Source: Sinohyriopsis cumingii
Lineage: Eukaryota > Mollusca > Bivalvia > Unionida > Unionidae
Assembly: GCA_028554795.2 (NCBI GenBank)
Contig: CM068839.1
Location: forward strand, 10,319,220-10,383,219
Direction of reading: 5' to 3'
DNA: 64,000 bases
Each line of letters begins with the position of its first letter. Within the stretch, counting starts at the first letter, position 1. The notes beneath the pieces were generated by a model. That model made no database searches. It saw nothing but the letters and a program-made list of their open reading frames with translations, and was not told the DNA's origin. Position numbers and translations under genes: made by a program. Below, one piece after another: positions 18,487 through 29,063 of this stretch.

Positions 18487-18720
18487 ATGTGGACCGACGT
18501 GCAATCATCAACTCTTGTATCTTCCATGATGTTCCGGACGGACATACCGATGTATGTCCGATCCAAGTAGACAGTTGCCCACAGGACAGACACCAGCCTG
18601 TGGATCAGAAGAATATATGTGGAGAGGCAAGGATGCCTAAAAAGGGTTCTCATTTACGGTCCTGCAGTCAGGCGCAACTTCAGGACAAGAAGAAGACCAA
18701 TGCGGTGCCCTCTGTGTTAA
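18487..18720 (+). pseudogene. Small Arg-rich right-end gene, broken
   Basis: Element part. Starting about 46 nt after a TATAAATA box, the plus strand shows a short coding region ending with an arginine-rich segment (AVRRNFRTRRRPMRC). Its end lies 28 nt before the stem-loop at 18749, a spacing like that of histone mRNAs. A second overlapping frame runs on through the stem-loop and is less likely. No family recognised; a small DNA-binding protein is a guess. Confidence 0.4.
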
Positions 18721-18741
18721 CAATAGGGTATGTTAATATAA

Positions 18742-19109
18742 ACCCAAAGGCCCTTTTCAGGGCCATCCATGTCTCTCGAAAAGATCATGACTTTCATTGC
18801 CTACCCCAATTTTTTTTTTTTTTTTTGTTTTTTTAAAAAAAAAGTAGAGACCCTCCCTGTTTCAATTTTCCCATGTTCCATTTCCAAAGACCCATCAGGT
18901 CGGGACCATATTAAAATAGGGTCTCGACCCTGTTCCATTTCCCCTTGAGGCTAAACAGGCCCAAGAATTTTTACCCATGTTAAATTCCCTTGAGGCTAAA
19001 GAGGCCCAGGGGTTTTTGCCCATTTTTAAATTTACATAGAGGCTAAACAGGCCCAGGGTGGCTTTTAATGCTAATTCCCCTTGAGGCTAAGGTGGCCCAC
19101 TATACTACT
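18742..19109 (-). repeat. Right terminal inverted repeat
   Basis: Reverse-complement partner of 5044-5440, ending CTATACTACT. It contains a poly-T run near 18806-18835 and the GGCCTGTTTAGCC-type subrepeats, one unit fewer than the left end. Confidence 0.92.
18749..18764 (+). terminator. Histone-type 3' stem-loop, right end
   Basis: AACCCAAA followed by GGCCCTTTTCAGGGCC and ATCCA: a perfect 6-bp stem with loop TTTC and the flanking AAA and CCA bases of the animal histone consensus. A CTCTCGAAAAGATCATGAC block follows, in the place of the histone downstream element. It is in the right inverted repeat, so the left end carries the mirror copy. Confidence 0.82.
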
Positions 19110-19115
19110 CTGAAT
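19110..19115. repeat. Right copy of 6-bp target-site duplication
   Basis: CTGAAT, identical to 5038-5043, after which the interrupted 53-bp minisatellite continues (ACTCATTTCAAAGATACC). Confidence 0.9.
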
Positions 19116-19150
19116 ACTCATTTCAAAGATACCTGGTACAGCTTTTCGAT

Positions 19151-20057
19151 AGCAAAGCCACTCTCTACCCATCTGAATAGTAAGCGTGAGATAAGTTGTG
19201 AACTATGGGAGAAGGCATTCATTTTTATATTATACTGGTAACTGATGGTTTTTACAATATTTCTGTACGAACATTAATTTTATGAGATACGAACAAGTCA
19301 ATAATTTCACGAATTTAAGTTTATTTATCAAAATGGCGATTTAAATGAATGTCTTTAACAAGTACAACAATCATATCCTTAGTAGAATATATATCAATTT
19401 TCATATAGAATGAATGACAACATACGTCAACTGTACAAGACAATATTAATAAACTTCATTTTACGACTTAAAATTTAAACATGAGGTACAAATCATAAGC
19501 TACTAAAATATAAATAGTTTTCATAAAATCCTAAAATCCACCATAACATATATACACTGTGCTAGAAAATATTAATTTCATGAATTGTTATCACAAATTT
19601 AATTAACACACACCTCACCAATCTGGTAAATATATATAATAAGGATACAAATGAAAACTGATATAGAAATATTGATATCCTCAAACAAAACCCACAGAAA
19701 GAACCGTAAGAGATCGTTCCCATCATTACAATAGGTTTGACATTTATACATAGAAAAGCTCAACAGACTCGCTGCTCAAGAAAGTCACTTATAAAATTAA
19801 AACCTGATCTACTTTGGAATGCAGCACTCTTGGGAACGGAAAGGATACTGGTGTGAGGGGGTGGGGTGAGGGGATGGGGTGGGGTGTCTCACTTTCAGGA
19901 ACAGTGAAAAGTGAGATATAAGTCAAAATAATTCTGAAAAATCTAAAGATGTTCAAAATTTGAATTACTAATTGTTTCAAAAACCAAAGAGTATGCAATT
20001 AACGTTGTAAAGAGAGTATATGATGGGTATAAGAACTATAATTTAATCCTTCTGTTT
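19151..20057. other. Non-coding AT-rich DNA
   Basis: Nothing recognisable apart from a G/T-rich patch near 19855-19885. No exon-like stretch seen. Confidence 0.5.
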
Positions 20058-20636
20058 TGAGGTACCAAAGAACATAAGTATATATACATCGCTAGAGGTA
20101 CTAAAGGACACTAGCACATTTGCTTCGCTAGAGGTACTAATGTACATAGTACATTTGCATCGCTAGAGGTACTAATGTACATAGTACATTTGCATCGCTA
20201 GAGGTACTAATGTACATAGTACATTTGCATCGCTAGAGGTACTCAAGTACACTAATACAGTTACATCACAAGAGGCCCTAATGTACACTGGCATATTTAC
20301 ATCGCTAGAGGTACTAATGTACATAGTACATTTGTATTGCTAGAGGTACTCAAATACACTAGTATATTTGCGTCGCTAGATGTACTAATGTGCACCAGCC
20401 TATATGCATCGCTAGAGGTACTAAATTACACTAGCACATTTGCATTGCTGGAGGTACTAATGTGCACTAGCACATCTGTATCGCTACAGGTACTAACGTA
20501 CACTAGTACATTTGCATCACTAGATGTACTAATGTGCACCAGTCTGTATGCATCGCTAGAGGTATTAAAGTACACTAGCACATTTGCATCCCTAGAGGTA
20601 CTAACGTACACTAGCACATCTTCATCGCTAGACGTT
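20058..20636. repeat. 35-bp minisatellite
   Basis: About sixteen copies of a 35-bp unit (CGCTAGAGGTACTAATGTAC followed by ATAGTACATTTGCAT). Part of each unit, GTACATAGTAC or GTACACTAGTAC, is an imperfect palindrome. Open frames on both strands arise because 35-bp units shift frame regularly and contain few stops. Confidence 0.92.
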
Positions 20637-20997
20637 AAGGGAGATCATTAAGTTACTGTTCAAGATTTTAAAAAAATGCTTTCAAAAACATTACATGTTG
20701 CGTCTATTTAACTATCATCTTTATAAAATTACATCATATTTCACTGACCCCATCCCAGAACTGGATGGGTGAGTGGTTCGAATTTAAACAAATGATGGAA
20801 GAATGATATATCAATGTCTACATCAGGCTCAAGTGTTGGGGGGGGGGGATGTTCCAAAATTTCAAAAAGGCCCCTACTTTCTTTGAAAGATCACCAAACC
20901 AAAAGTCTATCTATCTGTTTACTCAAAGTGTGCATAATTCGCAATAAACGTGCACAAGAATGAATCGATGGTCAAATTTCAAGTCACCAGTAACTGA

Positions 20998-21049
<52 letters not shown>

Positions 21050-21546
21050 CTCTTATTTAGTTGGGGGACTCGATTTGACCCTGTATCTCAACCATTGCAA
21101 TGTATGACAAATATTTTTGGATGGTATTATCAAACAAATACAATATAATTTCATGTTTGGAATCTTAATATAATTCAGTGACACTAAAGTAGGCCTGAAT
21201 ATCTTTGATAACGCACAGGCACTTCCACTTTGAGTAGTGATGCTACGCGTTTTCTCGTCTAAAGGCGATTCCTTTCTAAACCTCGGTAAATAATACATAT
21301 AAAATAGGGTCGAGTAGCTTCTAGACGTTCTAGACAAACCCATAATCAGTTTAAACTACTATTTTTCGTACGTGTGAAATATTTACACGAGGAAAATGCT
21401 TCATTCAGCAATGTTTAGGCCGTTGCTCACAAAATATCATCATTCATTCTAAGTAGGTCTCTTAGCACAGGACAAGACAGACGCGAAATGCGTGTAGCTT
21501 CTTAGGCGCAGTCACCAAACCGGATGTTCTGATGCATATGTTCACG
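20637..21546. other. Non-coding DNA downstream of the VirK-like gene
   Basis: Holds a (GT)n microsatellite at 21001-21048 and a poly-G tract near 20839. The 3' untranslated region of the minus-strand gene ending at 21547 should lie here; I see no strong poly(A) signal close to the stop. Confidence 0.5.
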
Positions 21547-23934
21547 TCACCGTCCTTGTGCTTCTCTGTAGAAATACACCGCATTCATATTAGCATTATT
21601 TCCCATCATGCATCTGTATCTTCTATATCCACCGACGATGGAATGGTCGCGAAATTTCCCTCCTAAAATGCTGGCATATGTTGTCAGCATTACCCTTTCG
21701 TCAGCAGTGAATATTGCCATGAAATTGTCTGTCTGAAGACTGAGTCCTTCTTGGACAGTCGATATAAAAGATGGTCTGCTTAAGGTCATCTCCAACGTCT
21801 TGCCATGATGAAGGACATCATAATCTGAAAATATTAACGATTATAAATTTTCTGTTACAATTATTAAAATGGGTTTGACAGCGACGCAAATACTTGAATA
21901 AAGGGTCTGATGGATACAAATGACTATAATTAAATAGCTAGCAGTGGGAGAGATTTGAGTGAGCAGAAAGCTGATATATTGGAAAGAGTCGATAGTGTTT
22001 GTTTAGGGTGTGACAACGACTAATACCAGAACCATGGTTGTAGAGAGCGATCACGGGTCCTTGGGTAAGAAACAACAGGGCCTCTCATAGTTCTTGGTCA
22101 AACAAAATATTTCTTTTATAAAATAAAAAAGTGTTCCGGAATATATTCCTGGTTGCCACCCCCACCCCCCCACCCCCACCCCCTTATCAGCCATGACCAC
22201 AGCTCACTTCACATAGTCTCTTTCCTTATAATATGTTTGATAACTGGAAGACGTCTGTCTCTTCTTTTGAATTTACTCATCGTGTTGAGGCTCAGCAATA
22301 GGATGATTGCTTAGATCACGTGGTTCAACTGATTTCAACTAGAATCGAGTTACTTAAAATAGATCAAAACACATGTTTGCATTGCTGACATCAAAACTGA
22401 ATGTTTTCTTTTTCAAAGTTTGGAAATTAGGCTTGAGCATGTGCGTGTGTCCGTGAGATTTAATTAAAAATAAATTTTCATAGCAAAGAATTACAATCAC
22501 TGAACAAAATGTATCTTTCCTTGACGTTTCCACAACAAATCGAGTATATCTCCAATTCATTATGTAATAAATGATGAATGCTTATAATGTTGTACTATAA
22601 TGGTATAGAGAAACCAATAAACGATTCGGCTGGACCTTACACTGATTGTCTAATTATTTCGGATGATATCAGACCTATAAAAATTTAGACATAAGAATGG
22701 AATGTTGGAAACTATTCTTGCTTATGAGACTGGCTACAACAGTATTAGGAAAAGGCGAACAAATAGATTTTTTTGCGAAAGAGGGCCAGACAGGACATCG
22801 ATGTAGGTAAGGAAAAAAAATTCAAAAGTAGAACTGGCGAATGCGAATAAGAACCATGATTATTCAATGTGATAGCTGGTGTGTGTGTAAAACTGATAGA
22901 AAAAATATAACACAATTCAATACAAATATCACATGGATGACTATGAAAGACATCCATAGTAATGTAAACAAGCTGTGTCGCATGTGAAAAAATTCACACA
23001 TGTTTCTGGGCAAAAGAAAGCATTTCAAAATCGAAAGGTCATGAGGTGGTGGTTGATAGGCCACTCCCCTTTCATGTCCTTGTCATCGCTAACGACAACA
23101 AGCAGGATAACCTGTCTGAGGATGGTTCTCGTCTAACGTGTCAGGTTGAACGAAGTTTTCACATGTCTAGTCTGCTAACAAAGACATAAAATTGTATGCC
23201 AATCATATATTTTGATGTTTGGTCAGAATATATATATGTAGACATTCGGAACAATCAACAGCTGAAAGCAGACTTCATACGTTCCGGTGTTTCTTTTTTG
23301 TAGTCTGATCACTTCTCTTTAGGCATTATGGGATTGCGAACTACCAGCAACATTTACTTACCTTTGAAACTGACGAGCTTAACAGCGTGCCAAACTACGC
23401 ACATCCGAAAATGAAGATTTTGAAAATGGAAGTGCTCCAATAAGCATCGTCAATTTTACGCTTTGCACAAACACATATTAACATACTTTTTGAAAGAACC
23501 GTGCTTAGCTTAAAATTGCTTCCAAGTCATGTCTTAGACTGACTTCAGTAAGTAGTGGAAATCAACAAAGTAACGGGGCCACATGCTTGGACCTAATTTG
23601 TTGCTCTTAATATACAGACGTGACCTCAGAGTTGGTCGGCGTAGGGGTAATATCCAAAACTGGATAGTTAATCGCCAGATAGCAAAGTCTCTTATTTAGC
23701 GACTATGGCGCAGAGTGTAGCCGAAACGTGCATTCAGTTATATAACTTACTTTTAAAATTTCCACCAACAGTGACGTCTGTAGACGATGCACCATTGCAT
23801 GCAGCCAGGTTAATGCTCATTCGGACTGCTTTTCCTTTCTTCAATGAGGAACGAAGAGCTCCGAATGTATGAATAGGCTTCATGCCTTTGAAAGGATTCA
23901 TGTGAAACTTTATATCACCATGTCTGAAATAATA

Positions 23935-24000
<66 letters not shown>

Positions 24001-26366
24001 AGTCAGACTTGGAAGAAGATGAGAAATAACAAGATTTATGAAGGAACAAGAAATTTATATCATGCCAGGCTCAAGTCGAAATGTATACTGTGTTAAAATT
24101 TCCTTGAATTTATCCAAGTGTAAACTATATATATGCTATATGGCGATATATGTACATGTATAAAGTAAACGAATTTCGGACACTGATCAACGTTTTTACT
24201 AACACTCACACACAGAAAACACAAGAATATCAGAATAAATAGATATCATTTTTTGTGTTTATTATATTTAGGGAGGAGGGAAGGAAATATCTTTCCAAGC
24301 TCCGTGAATAGGTATAGAGAAACTACAAGCAAAATTGTACATAATGTCAATAACATTGCAACAAACCCTTACTCCCTAACCCGTCACGCGTAGCAAGTCA
24401 ACAAATATGAATTCTATCAAATATCACACGTATATTATATATTCTCTTCAAATTGCAAAAACTGACAACATTTGATTTAGGGGTTGCTGGCTTTAAAGGT
24501 GCTGTTTATGTATTTTTTAGTTAATTTTGACCCTTGAATGCATCATTTTGAAGTCTTTATGTTAACAATCAACTTATATAATGCCCTGTAGTACAGCTTT
24601 AGTGCAAAGATGTACAATATTTAACCTTCATATGTCTCATTTTGAGCCGAATGTAAATGCTGGTGTACGAGTGATCCCGCTGGGCACAGTCTTAAAGGAA
24701 GAAACAAACCAGCTCGTGTATCCTAAACAAACACGCGATATCAGCGTTGACCTATAACTGTAAGCATGTGGGAAAAAATATTACCTACAAGATATTAATT
24801 TGGAATAATACTGAACCTCAGATGTAGAAAAGAAAATCGTTATATAAGTTCCCAAATGCTAATGAGGGCATATACGTAGATAGTTTTGTTTTTCATGGTG
24901 TCAACGGCACTTTTGACATATCATTAACTATATTATGTCACGGAAATATGACCTATGTCTTTACCAAAGATAAACAAAGACAGCCTACCGGTCTGTCCTG
25001 GGAGGGTATCTCACCCGTGACCCTTATATAACGAGTCCAACGTTCCACCAGCTGAGCTGCAGAGATCGCGTGCGTTATCAAGGTGAATTCTAAATCATAT
25101 GATGTGATTTGCTAATGTGTAATCAGCAGAAAGTCCGGAAGTTCATAGTAACGACTGATACCAAATATGTTTCCACTAGCTTCAGTGAAAAACATATGGA
25201 GACAAGTTAAAACGCTGTGTTTTGTTTCGGTAAAATTTGTGTCAGAAAAATCATAAAATGTAATCCCTATTTTTGGCTAGTTTCGGAAATAAACGACTGG
25301 ATGCGGGATGAGAAAATCGAATGTTTTCATCCACGAAAAACATGGTTCTCACCTGTATGGAAATATTATGGATTAACTAACTGAATTCTAGTGAAATTGT
25401 AATAAAAGTTGTATGGCATCCCATCTGAATTTCGGATCAAGAAGGCGAAGAGTGACCAAACACTATGAGCCTATCACTACTGACGGACGCACAAGTGCAT
25501 TCATTTTGCTGAATTTCTTTGTTGGTTATTTTGTGTGTGTGTTTGACAGGTTTGAAGTGTTTAAGGACAAGCAAATAATTTTATCAAGTTTTCATTCTCA
25601 GTCCTACCTGCTGTCCGAATTGTGCAGTATACAGCTGACAGTGAACACTGTTCGGATCTGTGATGTATCCGGATCCGAGTGTATTACAGTTACTGTGACG
25701 GAACCGTTTCTGTGAACCGTAACTTCCCGTGTGACTTCTTCTAACCCTGTGTAAATGTAGAATAAATGCAGACATATGAAAGAAATAAGCTTTGAATAAA
25801 ATAGATCAATGATGCAATAGTCCATATCTGTCCATGTATCCCGTGTACATATGTACGCATCCAGAGATACTAAATAAGTAGACCGCTCCGGTGGCCTCGT
25901 GGTTAGAGCGTCCGCCTCGGATGCGGGAGGTCGTGGGTTCGATCCCCGGCCGAGTCATACCAAACACTTAAAAAAATGGTACAAACAGCTGCCTCGCTTG
26001 GCGCTCAGCATTAAGAGGTTAGTGTTAGGACTGGTCGGCCTGGTGTCAGGATAATGTGACTGGGTGGGACATCATGCTGCACCTCTGCTGCATGATGCCC
26101 CTGTGCCAGACATCACTATAAACTGCCACACTGCAGACATCGTAGCGATATGACTGAAAAATTGTTAAAGCTACATTTGAAAATCCAAATCACACACACT
26201 AAATAAGTAAATTTTTAATCAAACCCAAACTTGGGCTGTGTTCCTTTTCAGACCATTCGTGTATTTTAAATACTATCGAACAGAGTTTCAAAGAGCTTAA
26301 TTTGGCCGGCTTAACTTGCAAATTGCAAAGATTTATTTGCTTTACATTGTTATATATACTTGACAT

Positions 26367-26398
<32 letters not shown>

Positions 26399-26945
26399 TG
26401 TTGTGTGCACACTTACCAGTATCTGACGTAAACAACTTCCTACGAGAAAATTGTAGATAATCATGGTAACGTCCTTGATGACTTCCAATAACGTAGACGT
26501 CAATAAGATCTCCAAAGGAATATCTACTAGGTGGATTGCCTTCAATTGTTTTACATCCAGACAGATCTGCCAAGAAGTTTACATCACGTCCGCTATTTAG
26601 AGAGTCCGTTATAGATTTGTAATTGTTAAGATGCCACACACTGTGCATAGGTGTTTGAGACTTTCTTTTTGATCGTGGAGCCTTTTCGGACTTCAATGCG
26701 GAAAGTCTAGTTGTGCTTTCGGCTTCATCTGACTGTGTATATTTAACCCTGTGAATTGAATGTTTGGAACATATGCAGAAAATGGCAAAGAAAATTAGAA
26801 ACATAATCTATCCGGACAGAGAATTACAAGACAATCTTTCAATTGATAAAGCGAGTATGTTTCATCATCAGCATCATCGTTATCATCGTTACTGTTAATA
26901 TTCACGCCTCGAAGGCACAGAAATGCAGTATATGATATGTTCATC

Positions 26946-26987
<42 letters not shown>

Positions 26988-27984
26988 TATGCGTGCATGT
27001 AGCAGTCAGACAGTTTATTTTACATTAACTCGTTTATTATATCCAATGAATGTAACTTTTGAGATATTAACGCACCTTCAATTTGTTTCCGTGAGCTTTT
27101 GAACCAAATTACACAACAAATTCTATTGTCACATCTAAGCATTGTAATTTCCAACATATTCTGTAATAGACGTGAAGTACCAATACGTTTCATAAAGCAA
27201 ATTACTTTTGGAGGAAAGGAACATTTTAATTGATTACCAGTAACAAATGCATAAATAAATTTACATGAATACTATAAATGGTTGCAAGAGATATATGGTA
27301 AAGTGTAAAGTCTTTTCTTAATGAAGCTTCATGTAAAGATTACAATTTTTAGTCCATCTGACGTCTTTGTATTCAAATTTTCTCAAATTACTGGTCACTC
27401 CACGATTAAGGGTGAAAAATCCGAGGTTTGGGATTCGCCAAAGCTCAAACTAGATTATTTACAAGTTGCAAATCTGAAGTTAGGTCAAGGTGTGTAGTCA
27501 GTAACTCAAACTACACCCGACAATAATACATCAAAATAAAAGGGAATTAAACAAATTATGTTAATCATACATAAGAGAAACAAAATCCTTATTAAATAAC
27601 CATGATAAAACCAATGGGGAAAGCCTGGAAAATTATTTTTCTTAACAAATCAAATCCTGTGCAAAGCGCGAAATCGTAGAGTTTAACCTGAATGTATGTA
27701 TGTATGTATGTATGTATGTATGTTTGTATGTATGTATGTATGTATGTAATGTATATATATGTATGTATGTATGTATGTATATATGTATGTATGTATGTAT
27801 GTATGTTTGTTTCCAAAACAAGTCTCAATTTTCTTGCTTACTCTTTTGGTCCTATCTTGTGGATCTTGACGAGGTTGATGGGTACAGTCAGCTCTACTTT
27901 TTTGTTCCCATCCTTCAGATAATTCCAGACTTCGTTCAGTTGTAAGCTATTAGAGGTCAATGTTGCCATTACAGATATGCGGAT
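21547..27984 (-). CDS. Secreted-type protein with tandem VirK-like domains (3' five exons)
   Basis: Five minus-strand exons join in frame with canonical GT/AG ends: 27984-27842, 26748-26417, 25746-25608, 23923-23751 and 21824-21547 (stop). Lengths 143, 332, 139, 173 and 278 total exactly 355 codons and every phase fits. The product has at least two repeats of one domain: VWHLNNYKSITDSLNSGRDV with FLADLSGC and a final GDIKFHM, then IHTFGALRSSLKKGKAVRMS with INLAAC and a final MNAVYFY. A third, partial start (NEVWNYLKDGNKKVELTV) is in the first exon. This pattern resembles the VirK family known from bacteria and expanded in molluscs; function unknown. The 5' exons are missing from this model; see the CpcT entry. 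A SINE sits in the intron at 25881. Confidence 0.7.
23929..24000. repeat. (ATA)n-(GTA)n trinucleotide tract
   Basis: Compound trinucleotide repeat six bases from the exon at 23751-23923, so it occupies the region upstream of that exon's 3' splice site. On the minus strand it reads TAC/TAT and acts as part of the pyrimidine-containing tract before TTTCAG. Confidence 0.9.
25881..26199 (+). mobile_element. tRNA-derived SINE (family 1), full copy
   Basis: About 315 bp. The head has pol III A and B boxes (TGGCCTCGTGGTTAGAGCG and GGTTCGATCCC), the centre contains CTGCCTCGCTTGGCGCTCAG and GTGTTAGGACTGGTCGGCC, and the tail has GACTGAAAAATTGTTAAAGC ending in a CA run. This core-plus-tail layout is common in mollusc SINEs of the V/RUDI kind. 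It lies inside an intron of the VirK-like gene, opposite strand. Confidence 0.88.
26375..26399. repeat. (GA)n microsatellite
   Basis: Pure GA tract within the intron just after the donor at 26416. Confidence 0.9.
26952..26984. repeat. (CA)n microsatellite
   Basis: Uninterrupted CA tract within an intron. Confidence 0.92.
27691..27806. repeat. (ATGT)n tetranucleotide tract
   Basis: ATGT/TGTA repeat with a few TATATA interruptions, about 35 bp past the donor of the exon at 27842. Open frames across it (poly MYVC) are artefacts. Confidence 0.92.
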
Positions 27985-28626
27985 CTAAAAGAAAACAATG
28001 TTTTTATCAGGTTTTAGAAAGAACAATTTAATTATCAACTGATAGATTAATCAGTTTCAGGCTAGGGTGTAGGTCAACAATTCATGCTACGTAACTAGCT
28101 GTTTCCGGATCCAGTTAACTGCAGTCGTGCTACGTAACTGTTTCCGGATCCAGTCAACTGCAGTGGTGACGCAGATTAGGGTAAATAATAAGCTTAGAAC
28201 ATAGAGATTAAACAATAAAAGAAATGATAGGTCTAAAAAGTAATATTCAGGGACGGATCCATATATATCGTTTGGAGGGGGCGTAAACAAGTACGTATTG
28301 GTTTTGTAAGATGGAACCCCCTAATTGGGGCCCAGGCAGTGAAGCCCACAAAAGCTTATGCATTTTAAGCGTTCTACCTTTAATCATAACGTAAAGAAAA
28401 TTTACTCTTGAAAGCGTTCCTATTGTTGTGCGTTAATGTTTTTTTTTTTGGGGGGGGGTGAGGTGGAGGGGACGCCGCTGCCCTGTTTCCGATCCAGGAT
28501 CCGTCCGTTATGCTTAAGAAATTTTAATCATGAATTTATCAACAGAATTCAAGAAACAAATCAAATAATTACGGAAACCCCTATATTATCTTTATATTCA
28601 AGAGTGGCGTGCCTCAGTAACCTAAT
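27985..28626. other. Intron/intergenic DNA with a MITE
   Basis: Contains a direct duplication at 28088-28165 (TGTTTCCGGATCCAGT units) and a MITE at 28248-28508. No exon found. Confidence 0.5.
28248..28508. mobile_element. MITE-like non-autonomous DNA transposon
   Basis: About 260 bp with inverted ends CAGGGACGGATCC and GGATCCGTCCG. The CAGGG-type terminus is typical of hAT-derived MITEs, but no clear 8-bp target duplication is visible. The interior holds poly-T and poly-G runs and no coding sequence. Confidence 0.6.
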
Positions 28627-29063
28627 CTTCAAAGGGAGACAGGTTATAACTTCAAAGGGAGACAGGTTATAGCTTCAAAGGGAGACTGGTTATAACTTCA
28701 AAGGGAGACAGGTTATAACTTCAAAGGGAGACAGGTTATACCTTCAAAGGGAGACTGGTTATAACTTCAAAGGGAGGCTGGTTATAACTTCAAAGGAAGA
28801 CAGGTTATAACTTCAAAGGGAGACAGGTTATAACTTCAAAGGAAGACAGGTTATAACTTCAAAGGGAGACTGGTTATAACTTCAAAGGGAGACAGGTTAT
28901 AACTTCAAAGGAAGACAGGTTATAACTTCAAAGGAAGACAGGTTATAACTTCAAAGGGAGACAGGTTATAACTTCAAAGGGAGACAGGTTATAACTTCAA
29001 AGGAAGACAGGTTATAACTTCAAAGGGAGACTGGTTATAACTTCAAAGGGAGACTGGTTATAA
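28627..29063. repeat. 23-bp minisatellite
   Basis: About nineteen copies of TTCAAAGGGAGACAGGTTAT plus AAC, with AGACTGG and GGAAGAC variants scattered through the array. Confidence 0.93.

Larger units (their letters stand above)
5044..19109. mobile_element. Polinton/Maverick (adintovirus-like) element, nearly whole, broken
   Basis: A 14.07-kb element bounded by inverted repeats starting AGTAGTATAGTGGGCC, with a perfect 6-bp target duplication. It carries the family's virion set (double-jelly-roll major capsid, minor capsid/penton, packaging ATPase, adenain-like protease, basic core protein), a protein-primed family B polymerase and an accessory block (BIR protein, F-box-like paralogs, CCHC protein). 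Most genes run leftward. No integrase of the retroviral type was recognised. Several genes are no longer single open frames; I estimate six to ten breaks overall. The two ends differ at about 4-5% of aligned sites by eye and the target duplication is perfect, which suggests a young to middle-aged fossil. The element is visibly less AT-rich than its surroundings. Confidence 0.93.

Noticed and set aside
20337-20651. Repeat-encoded frame with LEVLKYTSTFAS periods
   Set aside because: By-product of the 35-bp minisatellite on both strands.
25881-25960. tRNA gene
   Set aside because: Pol III boxes are present, but they belong to the SINE head; the fold is incomplete and the same head recurs at 44633.
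26749-26804. Signal peptide and start codon for the VirK-like gene
   Set aside because: The hydrophobic stretch is the translated pyrimidine tract of a splice acceptor; an upstream exon joins in phase at 26748.
27592-27945. MYVC/IHTY repeat frames
   Set aside because: Translations of the ATGT microsatellite.
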